From positions 434,001 through 498,000 of the forward strand of contig NZ_QAOV01000002.1 in assembly GCF_003050925.1 (NCBI RefSeq): a stretch of DNA of 64,000 bases. The letters run 5' to 3'. The stretch comes from Pseudomonas sp. GV085 (GTDB taxonomy: Bacteria; Pseudomonadota; Gammaproteobacteria; Pseudomonadales; Pseudomonadaceae). The notes under the pieces were generated by a model that did not search any database, had not been told where the DNA came from, and was given only the letters and a program-made list of their open reading frames with translations. The translations under genes were made by a program, and so were the position numbers. This document shows positions 58,301 through 64,000 of this stretch, piece by piece. How positions within the stretch are numbered: the first letter of the stretch is position 1; every line of letters starts with the position of its first letter.

Positions 58301-58976
58301 ACACAACGGCAACCTCGATGCCGAGCAATTGGCCAGTGCCTTGATCGACTTGCAAAACCTCGCCGCCACCAACGAGCAACACTGCGCCGAACTGCGCGCC
58401 GAGCAGGCCGAGGACCAGCGCCGGCAGAACGCCAATCAGGCCCTGGCACAGCAGATTGCCGACGCCTATAGCGAATACCAGCGCTGGGCACGCTTGAATA
58501 CGTTGATCGGCTCCGCCACCGGCGACACCTTCCGCAAGATCGCCCAGGCCTACAACCTCGACCTGCTGGTGCACCACGCCAACGTGCAATTGCGCCAACT
58601 GGTGCGGCGCTACCGCCTCAAGCGTGGCGGCAGCATGCTCGGGTTGCTGGTGATGGACACCGAAATGGGCGACGAACTGCGTTCGGTGCATTCGCTGTCC
58701 GGTGGCGAGACTTTCCTGGTATCGCTGGCGCTGGCCCTTGGTCTGGCATCGATGGCGTCGAGCACGCTGAAAATCGAATCGTTGTTCATCGACGAAGGCT
58801 TCGGCAGCCTCGATCCGGAATCCCTGCAACTGGCCATGGACGCCCTTGACGGCTTGCAGGCCCAGGGCCGCAAGGTCGCGGTGATTTCCCACGTGCAGGA
58901 AATGCACGAACGGATTCCCGTGCAGATTCAGGTCCAGCGCCAGGGCAACGGCCTGAGCACCCTGGAGGTGAAATGA
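55335..58976 (+). CDS. sbcC: Exonuclease subunit SbcC, Rad50-type ATPase
   Basis: 1213 aa. Walker A is ITGPTGAGKSTLLD (about residue 40), ABC signature HSLSGGETFLVSLAL and Walker B IESLFIDEGFG at the C-terminus. Between them two long glutamine/leucine-rich coiled-coil arms meet at the zinc hook CPVCGSNEHPY (about residue 604). Coiled-coil composition is strongly Gln-rich (QQQ runs), common in Pseudomonas SbcC. Overlaps sbcD and the following GST gene by ATGA. ATP binding opens and closes the SbcD nuclease. Confidence 0.95.
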   Translation: MKILAIRLKNLASLAGPFEIDFTAEPLASAGLFAITGPTGAGKSTLLDALCLALFGAVPRLNNTGRDAKVPDADGEIATGDPRTLLRRGTGDGYAEVDFVGVDGRRYRARWEANRARDKAAGKLQASRQSLRDIDQDQLLASQKGEYKAQLEAALGLNFEQFTRAVMLAQSEFSAFLKADDNDRSELLEKLTDTALYTRLGRRAFDKTKEAREAHKLLQDQASGVTPLSPEARAELDERFYQAQQQLKARQAQLKQLELQDTWLKDLRRLQDEHLAASEQLQSAQTHWEALASERLRLTRLEQLAPQRHQFARKAEVDALLTPLAAQIALHTQQHGELGERQTQLEQQLSAARIALNEAQQRQTASAPLLRQAFEAQSTLARLAKDTALSAEAKQNAEQACSQGQSTIQTLLDQQTRGAGDLQRIATELEQSTHLAPLSDAWNAYRDRLQQLMLIGNRLNQGQAELASLEQNAASTEQTLSAQKQQLEVLFKEAGAEPDAVAEQIGILGSLLQDNRKQLRAVEDLARLWASQQELDQRGAELQQRLLTAQQERERLTQDGVKAKVDLSVAEQTLKVTRELLERQRLARSASVEELRAQLQDNQPCPVCGSNEHPYHQPEALLQSLGRFDESEQANAQKAVDLLKEKLTDLRAEVGGLIAQQKELLQQQEHLATQQQALAPSLEAHPLAAQLLNQDAVKRDAWLTQQNSQLNQSISQDEQRQSALLTLQQDAARLTQQLRHAETAHQQAAQHLGNQQRELDNDRQRLDEELKAFASLLPAETLQALRVEPAATFMQLDRQIAERLAQVEQQKEELAEQQQRQQNLEKEQDRQQNRVQQLQAAEQQFTGLAEQQQASQHTLGQLLGEHSSAEHWQQQLEQAVEQARSAETSTAQTLQSVLTQSVQLAAELNAQQERLHALEAEERELAGKIGDWRARHPELDDDGLEDLLRVDDTQVSELRQRLQQSEKAIEQARVLVQERDKRLLDHQAQHNGNLDAEQLASALIDLQNLAATNEQHCAELRAEQAEDQRRQNANQALAQQIADAYSEYQRWARLNTLIGSATGDTFRKIAQAYNLDLLVHHANVQLRQLVRRYRLKRGGSMLGLLVMDTEMGDELRSVHSLSGGETFLVSLALALGLASMASSTLKIESLFIDEGFGSLDPESLQLAMDALDGLQAQGRKVAVISHVQEMHERIPVQIQVQRQGNGLSTLEVK

Positions 58977-59569
58977 ACACGTTGTATTCCTTCCGCCGCT
59001 GCCCGTACGCCATGCGCGCACGCATGGCCCTGCGTTATACGGGAGTGGCCGTGGTCATCGTCGAAGTCAGCCTGAAGGCCAAGCCCGCCGAAATGCTCGC
59101 GCTGTCGGGCAAAGGCACGGTGCCGGTACTGAGCGCCGATGGCCGGGTGATCGACGAAAGCCTCGACATCATGCGCTGGGCCCTGGCCCAGAACGATCCG
59201 CAGGACTGGTTGCTCAAGGCTGATCCTGTCGCAGCAGCGCAAATCGCCCCGCTGATCGAACAGAACGATCAGGAGTTCAAGGTCCACTTGAATCGCTACA
59301 AGTACGCCGAGCGTTATCCCGAGCAGCCGATGGAGGTTTATCGCGGCGAAGGCGAAGTATTTCTGCAAAAGCTGGAGGTCTTGCTGGAAGGACGCGATTA
59401 CTTGCTGGCCGATCATCCAAGCCTGGCCGACGTAGCGTTGATGCCCTTCGTGCGCCAGTTCGCCCATGTCGACCGCGAGTGGTTCGCGCAGACGCCGTAT
59501 CGACGGTTGCAGGACTGGTTGCAGCGGTTTCTGGAGTCGGATTTGTTTACCGGTGTGATGCGCAAGTAA
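58973..59569 (+). CDS. Glutathione S-transferase family protein
   Basis: 198 aa. Thioredoxin-like N-terminus MNTLYSFRRCPYAMRARMAL contains Cys10 in the CPYxMR motif, GTVPVLSADGRVIDESLDIM is the GSH-binding strand-helix, and the C-terminal helical domain carries LADVALMPFVRQFAHVD. Substrate unknown; the CPYA motif suggests a thiol-transferase/Omega-like activity. It overlaps the sbcC stop (ATGA), an unusual coupling with a DNA repair pair. Confidence 0.9.
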   Translation: MNTLYSFRRCPYAMRARMALRYTGVAVVIVEVSLKAKPAEMLALSGKGTVPVLSADGRVIDESLDIMRWALAQNDPQDWLLKADPVAAAQIAPLIEQNDQEFKVHLNRYKYAERYPEQPMEVYRGEGEVFLQKLEVLLEGRDYLLADHPSLADVALMPFVRQFAHVDREWFAQTPYRRLQDWLQRFLESDLFTGVMRK

Positions 59570-59597
59570 GCCGCCGCACACTGTGTTGAGGGGGGCT

Positions 59598-59855
59598 TCA
59601 GGCCAACACCTCACACATCCCGATCGCTGAGCAATCCACCTGGAACGGCCCGAACACCACCCCTTCTGTCCTGACCGGCGGATTGCCGGTCAGCATGCCC
59701 TGGGCGCTGGCGTTTTCGATGTTGCGGGCGATGTTGTGGTTGGCTTCGATGGTCCGTGCCACCGAGCCTGCCGAGCCCTGGCCGATCCCCAGCAGGGAGG
59801 ATCCGTTGGTCATGAACGCCAGGAACGCAATGACCCAAAGTCTGTGCCCTTTCAT
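59598..59855 (-). CDS. Small secreted protein, second of a two-gene unit
   Basis: 85 aa. It starts MKGHRLWVIAFLAFMTNGSS, a weak or atypical signal sequence, and continues with a helix SVARTIEANHNIARNIENAS and a C-terminal VDCSAIGMC with two cysteines that may form a disulfide. No family recognised. Its ATG overlaps the stop of the preceding membrane protein by ATGA (59852-59855), so the two are coupled. Confidence 0.65.
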   Translation of the reverse strand: MKGHRLWVIAFLAFMTNGSSLLGIGQGSAGSVARTIEANHNIARNIENASAQGMLTGNPPVRTEGVVFGPFQVDCSAIGMCEVLA

Positions 59856-60064
59856 GCGCCGACGACTCCCGCGAGTTCAGCCTGATCGACGCTCGCGTTT
59901 TGCGCTCGGTGTTCAAACTGGATGCCGGGATGAGCGACCTGGATCGGTGCTTCGAAGGTGGATTGCGACTGCGCCGAAAGGCTGACCAGCAGCACCATGG
60001 CAAGGTAAAGACCGATCGCCACATAGGCGCCGTATTTGGCAGAAGTGAGAATTGCGCTGGCCAT
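59852..60064 (-). CDS. Small single-helix membrane protein, first of a two-gene unit
   Basis: 70 aa. The N-terminus MASAILTSAKYGAYVAIGLY with LAMVLLVSLSA forms one helix, followed by a short periplasmic tail. ATG 60064 has GGAGAA seven bases upstream. It overlaps the next gene (85 aa) by ATGA. No family recognised. Confidence 0.65.
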   Translation of the reverse strand: MASAILTSAKYGAYVAIGLYLAMVLLVSLSAQSQSTFEAPIQVAHPGIQFEHRAQNASVDQAELAGVVGA

Positions 60065-60179
60065 GATGTTCTCCGCGGGCATGTTTCAATGCCAACAGAA
60101 TCGATCAAAAAAGCCTGGGTAACCACTCAGGGTTATCCATAGTAACCATCAGCCTCATTGATCATTAAGCCAGTCTATT

Positions 60180-60305
60180 TCACTCTTCAATAAAACTTAT
60201 CAAGCGCTCGCGCGCAGCCTCCGGCTCACCCGGAACAGGGTCGGCTGCCGACAGAATGGGGGTGGAATAGAGAAAAAGAACAACCAATGCCAGACGCGTC
60301 ACCAT
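60180..60305 (-). CDS. 41-residue secreted peptide
   Basis: A short frame not caught by usual length cut-offs. It encodes MVTRLALVVLFLYSTPILSA followed by ADPVPGEPEAARERLISFIEE. The first 20 residues are a good signal peptide (cut SA-AD), leaving a 21-residue acidic mature peptide. AAGGA lies nine bases before the ATG. It is upstream of the small two-gene unit on the same strand, 115 bases away, so it may belong to one transcript. No homologue known to me. Confidence 0.5.
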   Translation of the reverse strand: MVTRLALVVLFLYSTPILSAADPVPGEPEAARERLISFIEE

Positions 60306-60419
60306 GCTGCTGATCCTTGCCGTGAGGAGGAGTCAAAAAATCAGCGTCAATTTAAACGTATGTCAATATGATATCAAGCACAGCATTGGTGGCAAACTGA
60401 TACTGTCGTAAATGCGTTA

Positions 60420-60504
60420 TGCAGGAGCGACATCACTCTGATCGTTTTCGACACTCTGGCTTTCAACGCCAGGGTCTTCGATCATCAGTGACTTCGCTCC
60501 TGCA
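60420..60504. repeat. Long imperfect hairpin
   Basis: GCAGGAGCGA at 60421 pairs with TCGCTCCTGC ending at 60503, and the inner segments (CTGATCG... with CGATCATCAG) continue the pairing to a CTCTGGC/GCCAGGG stem near the loop. Arms are about 38 bases with several mismatches. It resembles a highly diverged REP or a structured RNA. It lies between two small secreted-protein genes. Confidence 0.6.
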
Positions 60505-60523
60505 TAAAGGCAGGGGTAAACGC

Positions 60524-60703
60524 TCAGGCTTGGGTTTTGTGATCCAGCGCGGCGTAGAAGTTGGCGCTCTGTTGCAGGTATTTTGGGGCGTAGCTCTGGG
60601 TGTGGGCTTTTTTGTCGCTGATTTCAACGTTGGCACTGGCTGGCAGTGCAACGGTGGCAGAAATGGCGGAAGCGGCGATGACAGAGAAGATGTTGAAGTT
60701 CAT
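60524..60703 (-). CDS. Small exported protein
   Basis: 59 aa. MNFNIFSVIAASAISATVAL followed by PASA is a clear signal peptide; the mature part (NVEISDKKAHTQSYAPKYLQ) is about 35 residues and polar. ATG 60703 has GAGGA upstream. The predicted product is periplasmic or released. Family not recognised, although small exported proteins of this shape are common in pseudomonads. Confidence 0.7.
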   Translation of the reverse strand: MNFNIFSVIAASAISATVALPASANVEISDKKAHTQSYAPKYLQQSANFYAALDHKTQA

Positions 60704-60821
60704 GGCGGTATTCCTCGGATTCAGTTGGCTTGCTTGCCCGGTGGGGCCGTGAAGCAAACTTAACCCTCGAGGGTTCGTGCCTTGAAATGCTTTGTAGCAG
60801 TACCAGATATCAGCGCCATTG

Positions 60822-60857
60822 ATAAAAGCAGGCAAGCCCCATCAACCGGGGCCTGCG
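60822..60857 (-). terminator. Intrinsic terminator after the lactonase gene
   Basis: On the minus strand GCAGGC and GCCTGC pair, with inner CCCC/GGGG, and TTTTATC follows. It begins four bases after the lactonase stop. Confidence 0.7.
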
Positions 60858-60859
60858 GC

Positions 60860-62029
60860 TTATTGACGCAGCAGAAACCTGAGGTCGCTCGGGGCGTCCA
60901 TTGGCAGTTTTTGCACGGTCTTGCCCAGCAGACCAGTCCTGGCATCGCGTTCGACGACGACAATCTGGTTGCTCTTCTGATTGGCGATCAACAGGAATTT
61001 GCCGCTCGGATCGAGGCTGAATTCCCGCGGGTGATCGCCCTCCACCGCCCGGCGTTGCAGCTCGTTGAGGTGGCCGGTGGCAGGATCGATGGCAAACACC
61101 AGCAGTTGATTGGCCGTGCCACGGTTGCTGACGTAGAGGAACTTGCCGTCAGCCGAGGCATGCAACGCCGCCGCAGCTTTTTCCGAGACGGGTTGCCCGG
61201 CAGCCAGATCGACCATCTGCGTCTGTTCGAGTCGGCCGTCGTGGTAATCGAACACCGCCACTTGCGCGCTCATTTCCATGGTCAGCCAGGCGTGTTTGCC
61301 ATCGGCGCTGAACAGCAGATGACGCGGTCCGCTACCGGGCGGCAGTTGCACGAATGCCGGGGTCACCGGAGTCAGTGGCAGTTCGGGGTTGGCCTTGGGG
61401 TCGAAGCGGTAGGCAAACACCCTGTCGGCACCAAGATCGATTGCGAACACGTATTGGCCATCCGGTGACGGGATGGCCGAATGCACGTGAGCCGAGGCCT
61501 GACGCTCGGGGTTGACCCGGCTCGCCGGGTGGCTGCTCATCTGCACCACCGGTTTGAGCGTGCCATCGGCCGCCACCGGCATCACTGCGAGGGTGCCGCC
61601 CGGGTCTTCGGCCACCGAGTAATTGCTGACGAACAAATGGCTGCCATCGGTGCTGAGGCTGGAATGGGTCGGCTCGTTGCCCAGGCTTTGTACCTGGCTG
61701 ATCAGGCTCAGCGCATGGGTCTTGGGATCGATGGCGTAACTGCTGACGCGCCCGACCGGATCGGTCTGGCCCGGGCCGTTTTCGTTGACCACGAACAAGT
61801 GTCGCTGGTCCTTCGACAGGGTCAGCCACGACGGGTTTTCGCTTTTGATCACTTGCAGGGGCCGCGCATCGATCTGCCCGGTGCTGCTGTCGAAAGCCAG
61901 GCGGTAGATGCCCTGGCTTTGACCGGCGGTGTAGGAGCCCACGAGCAGTTGATAGTCTTCGGCGGATGCGATCTGGACACCCATCGCACCGATGCTGCCG
62001 GCCATCAACAGTGGCCAGAGGTTACGCAT
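60860..62029 (-). CDS. Exported lactonase-fold (6-phosphogluconolactonase-like beta-propeller) protein
   Basis: 389 aa. A signal peptide (MRNLWPLLMAGSIGAMGVQIASA) precedes a seven-bladed propeller of the YbhE/Pgl type: SENPSWLTLSKDQRHLFVVNE, GNEPTHSSLSTDGSHLFVSNY, GSGPRHLLFSADGKHAWLT, GDHPREFSLDPSGKFLLIANQ. Because it is exported it probably acts on a periplasmic sugar lactone rather than in the cytoplasmic pentose phosphate pathway. ATG 62029 overlaps the preceding small gene by 8 bases; an ATG 15 bases upstream is also possible. A terminator follows. Confidence 0.88.
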   Translation of the reverse strand: MRNLWPLLMAGSIGAMGVQIASAEDYQLLVGSYTAGQSQGIYRLAFDSSTGQIDARPLQVIKSENPSWLTLSKDQRHLFVVNENGPGQTDPVGRVSSYAIDPKTHALSLISQVQSLGNEPTHSSLSTDGSHLFVSNYSVAEDPGGTLAVMPVAADGTLKPVVQMSSHPASRVNPERQASAHVHSAIPSPDGQYVFAIDLGADRVFAYRFDPKANPELPLTPVTPAFVQLPPGSGPRHLLFSADGKHAWLTMEMSAQVAVFDYHDGRLEQTQMVDLAAGQPVSEKAAAALHASADGKFLYVSNRGTANQLLVFAIDPATGHLNELQRRAVEGDHPREFSLDPSGKFLLIANQKSNQIVVVERDARTGLLGKTVQKLPMDAPSDLRFLLRQ

Positions 62030-62318
62030 CGCCTTGATCGTCATCATCGTTGTCGCCACCGACGACATCGCCCAGGCACACCAAACGGTGTTCACCCGAG
62101 TCACCGGTGATCAACCAGCTTTGCAGCGAGGTGTCGAAGGTCGCGGCCTGGATCTGTGCCGGGGTGAACTCCCAGTGCTTGGCCGCACGGCCATCCATGC
62201 ATTCAATGTGCAGGTTATCGACCTCGTCGAGGGCGAATTCGAAGGCATGCAGCCCGTCGATCTCTACCATTCCGCAGTGTTCGAGGGCATTGAGCAAGGT
62301 GTCGGTTGGGGAAGTCAT
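62022..62318 (-). CDS. Conserved hypothetical protein upstream of lactonase
   Basis: 98 aa acidic cytoplasmic protein (TLLNALEHCGMVEIDGLHAF, VDNLHIECMDGRAAKHWEF, DVVGGDNDDDDQ at the C-terminus). It looks like the DUF5629 group known from Pseudomonas, but that is from memory. The lactonase start overlaps its end, so they are probably co-transcribed. Ribosome-binding site is weak. Confidence 0.65.
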   Translation of the reverse strand: MTSPTDTLLNALEHCGMVEIDGLHAFEFALDEVDNLHIECMDGRAAKHWEFTPAQIQAATFDTSLQSWLITGDSGEHRLVCLGDVVGGDNDDDDQGDA

Positions 62319-62371
62319 GGCAGTCAATCTTTGAATGAGAAAGACGCAATGATAGCTCATGCACCACCTCC

Positions 62372-62465
62372 CCTGTAGGAGCGAGCCTGCTCGCGATGGC
62401 GGCAGTCCAGTCGATTTAAATGTTGACTGATGTTCCGCTATCGCGAGCAGGCTCGCTCCTACAGG
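62372..62465. repeat. REP palindrome pair, perfect 26-bp arms
   Basis: CCTGTAGGAGCGAGCCTGCT at 62372 and the exact complementary arm 62440-62465 surround a 42-base spacer. Standard Pseudomonas REP. Located between the small hypothetical gene's upstream region and the 3' end of the dehydrogenase gene. Confidence 0.85.
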
Positions 62466-62480
62466 GATTGTGGTCGGCCG

Positions 62481-64000
62481 CTAGAGTGCCTCGCGGGACG
62501 ATTGCCCATCCACCAGTCGCTGGATACGCAGCGGATTGCCGTTCTTCAGCGCATCCGGCAGCAAATTGTCCGGATAGTTCTGGAAGCACACCGGGCGCAG
62601 GAAACGATCGATAGCCAGGGTGCCCACCGACGTACCGCGCGCATCGGACGTTGCCGGGTACGGTCCGCCGTGGACCATCGAGTCGCAGACTTCAACGCCC
62701 GTCGGATAGCCATTGAGCAGGATGCGTCCGACCTTCTGTTCCAGCAAAGCCGTCAGCCCGGCGAACTGTTCGAAGTCTTCCGGCTCGCCAATGAGGGTGG
62801 CGGTCAACTGGCCGTGCAGCGCGTTCAATGCGGCACTGAGTTGTGCCTGGTCAACGACTTCGACGAACACGGTGGTCGGGCCGAAGACTTCTTCTTGCAA
62901 GACTTCATCGCCGTCGAGCAACAGGCTGACATCCGCCTTGAACAGCTGCGGTTGGGCCTGATTGCCTTGCTGCGGGCTGCCGGCGAGGTGCTCGATGCCT
63001 GGATGAGCGAACAGTTTTTGCAGACCTTTGCCATAGCTGCTCAAGGTTCCGGCATTGAGCATGGTTTGCGCTGGCTGATCACCCATCAGCCCGGCGACCT
63101 GCTGCACGAACGCGCTGAACTGCGGCGAGCGAATACCGATCACCAGGCCTGGGTTGGTGCAGAACTGACCGCAGCCTTGTACCACCGACGCGGTCAGGTC
63201 ACGGGCGATGCTTTCTGCGCGCACTTCCAGGGCTTGGGGCAACAGGATCACCGGGTTGATGCTCGACATCTCGGCGAACACCGGAATCGGTTGCGCGCGG
63301 GCCGCGGCCATGTCGCACAAGGCTCGACCGCCCTTGAGCGAACCGGTGAAACCCACCGCCTTTATCGCCGGATGCTTGACCAGCGCCTCGCCGACACCGC
63401 CGCCGTAGATCATGTTGAACACCCCGGCCGGCATCCCGGTTTTCTCGGCGGCGCGAATGATCGCATCGGCCACCTGCTCGGCCGTGGCCATGTGACCGCT
63501 GTGGGCCTTGAACACCACCGGGCAGCCAGCAGCCAGCGCCGAGGCGGTATCGCCGCCAGCGGTGGAGAATGCCAATGGAAAGTTGCTGGCACCGAACACC
63601 GCTACCGGCCCGAGGCCGATACGGTATTGACGCAGGTCCGGGCGCGGCAACGGTTGACGCTCCGGCAATGCCCGGTCGATCCGTGCACCGTAGAAATCAC
63701 CGCGACGCAAGACTTTGGCAAACAGACGCATCTGTCCGCTGGTACGTCCACGCTCGCCTTGTATTCGCCCCGTCGGCAACGCCGTTTCGCGGCAGACCAC
63801 GGCGACAAAATCATCACCGAGGGCATCCAGTTCATCGGCAATGGCCTCGAGAAACTGCGCCCGCCGCTCCGCACTCAAACTGCGATAGGCCGGGTACGCG
63901 GCGGCGGCCGCGTTGGCCGCCGCATCGACTTCCAGCGGGGTCGCCTGATAAAAGTCGTGGAGCAATGCCTCACCGGTGGTGGCATCGAAACTCTGCAACT
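62481..64000 (-). CDS. Alpha-ketoglutaric semialdehyde dehydrogenase (5' end beyond window)
   Basis: About 506 codons are visible, ending at TGA 62481; the true start lies past the right edge (the visible sequence begins within LQSFDATTGEALLHDFY). The NAD(P)-binding segment GLGPVAVFGASNFPLAFS, catalytic Glu in PVFAEMSSINPV and catalytic Cys in GCGQFCTNPGLVIG identify an aldehyde dehydrogenase of the 2,5-dioxopentanoate group, which feeds glucarate, arabinose or hydroxyproline breakdown products into 2-oxoglutarate. Which pathway cannot be told without the neighbouring genes. Confidence 0.9.
   Translation of the reverse strand, partial: LQSFDATTGEALLHDFYQATPLEVDAAANAAAAAYPAYRSLSAERRAQFLEAIADELDALGDDFVAVVCRETALPTGRIQGERGRTSGQMRLFAKVLRRGDFYGARIDRALPERQPLPRPDLRQYRIGLGPVAVFGASNFPLAFSTAGGDTASALAAGCPVVFKAHSGHMATAEQVADAIIRAAEKTGMPAGVFNMIYGGGVGEALVKHPAIKAVGFTGSLKGGRALCDMAAARAQPIPVFAEMSSINPVILLPQALEVRAESIARDLTASVVQGCGQFCTNPGLVIGIRSPQFSAFVQQVAGLMGDQPAQTMLNAGTLSSYGKGLQKLFAHPGIEHLAGSPQQGNQAQPQLFKADVSLLLDGDEVLQEEVFGPTTVFVEVVDQAQLSAALNALHGQLTATLIGEPEDFEQFAGLTALLEQKVGRILLNGYPTGVEVCDSMVHGGPYPATSDARGTSVGTLAIDRFLRPVCFQNYPDNLLPDALKNGNPLRIQRLVDGQSSREAL

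Overview
The window is chromosomal DNA from a fluorescent pseudomonad (Pseudomonas fluorescens/koreensis type). The evidence is a coding GC near 60%, many Pseudomonas-type REP palindromes, and gene sets familiar from P. aeruginosa PAO1: muxABC-opmB, the L-180 NAD-glutamate dehydrogenase gdhB followed by a moxR/VWA/BatD operon, and the orphan cbb3 locus ccoG/mocR/nirA-like/ccoN4/ccoQ4. No rRNA, tRNA, CRISPR array, prophage or intact insertion sequence was seen. Both ends cut genes (treS-maltokinase on the left, a semialdehyde dehydrogenase on the right).

Layout. 1-4.1 kb: the alpha-glucan/trehalose pathway, glgE then treS fused to a maltokinase, on the minus strand. 4.1-5.1 kb: about 1 kb without a convincing gene. 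5.1-8.1 kb: ccoG and a MocR-type regulator. 8.2-11.2 kb: an SDR oxidoreductase and a MHYT-GGDEF-EAL signalling protein. 11.5-20.5 kb: the MuxABC-OpmB efflux operon, four genes joined by ATGA overlaps. 20.8-26.6 kb: tpx, an SRPBCC protein, a YciI protein, a transposase relic, a secreted HAD phosphatase and an octaheme cytochrome-TPR protein. 26.6-30.1 kb: a compact, GC-poorer four-gene operon (dUTPase-like protein, P450, methyltransferase, isopentenyl diphosphate isomerase) that looks like an acquired terpenoid-type pathway. 30.3-34.3 kb: DUF934, siroheme reductase, ccoN4, ccoQ4. 34.4-40.8 kb: small enzymes and regulators. 41-46.7 kb: gdhB and a small acidic protein. 47-53.8 kb: the moxR-DUF58-DUF4381-VWA-VWA/TPR-batD operon. 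54.1-59.6 kb: sbcD, sbcC and a GST. 59.6-62.3 kb: several very small secreted or membrane proteins and a lactonase-fold protein. 62.5 kb to the end: the dehydrogenase.

How the genes work together. GlgE and TreS-maltokinase interconvert trehalose, maltose, maltose-1-phosphate and alpha-glucan. CcoG, CcoN4, CcoQ4, the MocR regulator and the siroheme reductase are contiguous in P. aeruginosa but are split here by about 22 kb of other genes. The 26.6-30.1 kb operon is the most unusual part. It has an isomerase for C5 prenyl diphosphates, a methyltransferase, a P450 and a dimeric-dUTPase-fold protein with intact metal ligands, but no recognisable terpene synthase. About fifteen REP-type palindromes occupy most intergenic gaps.
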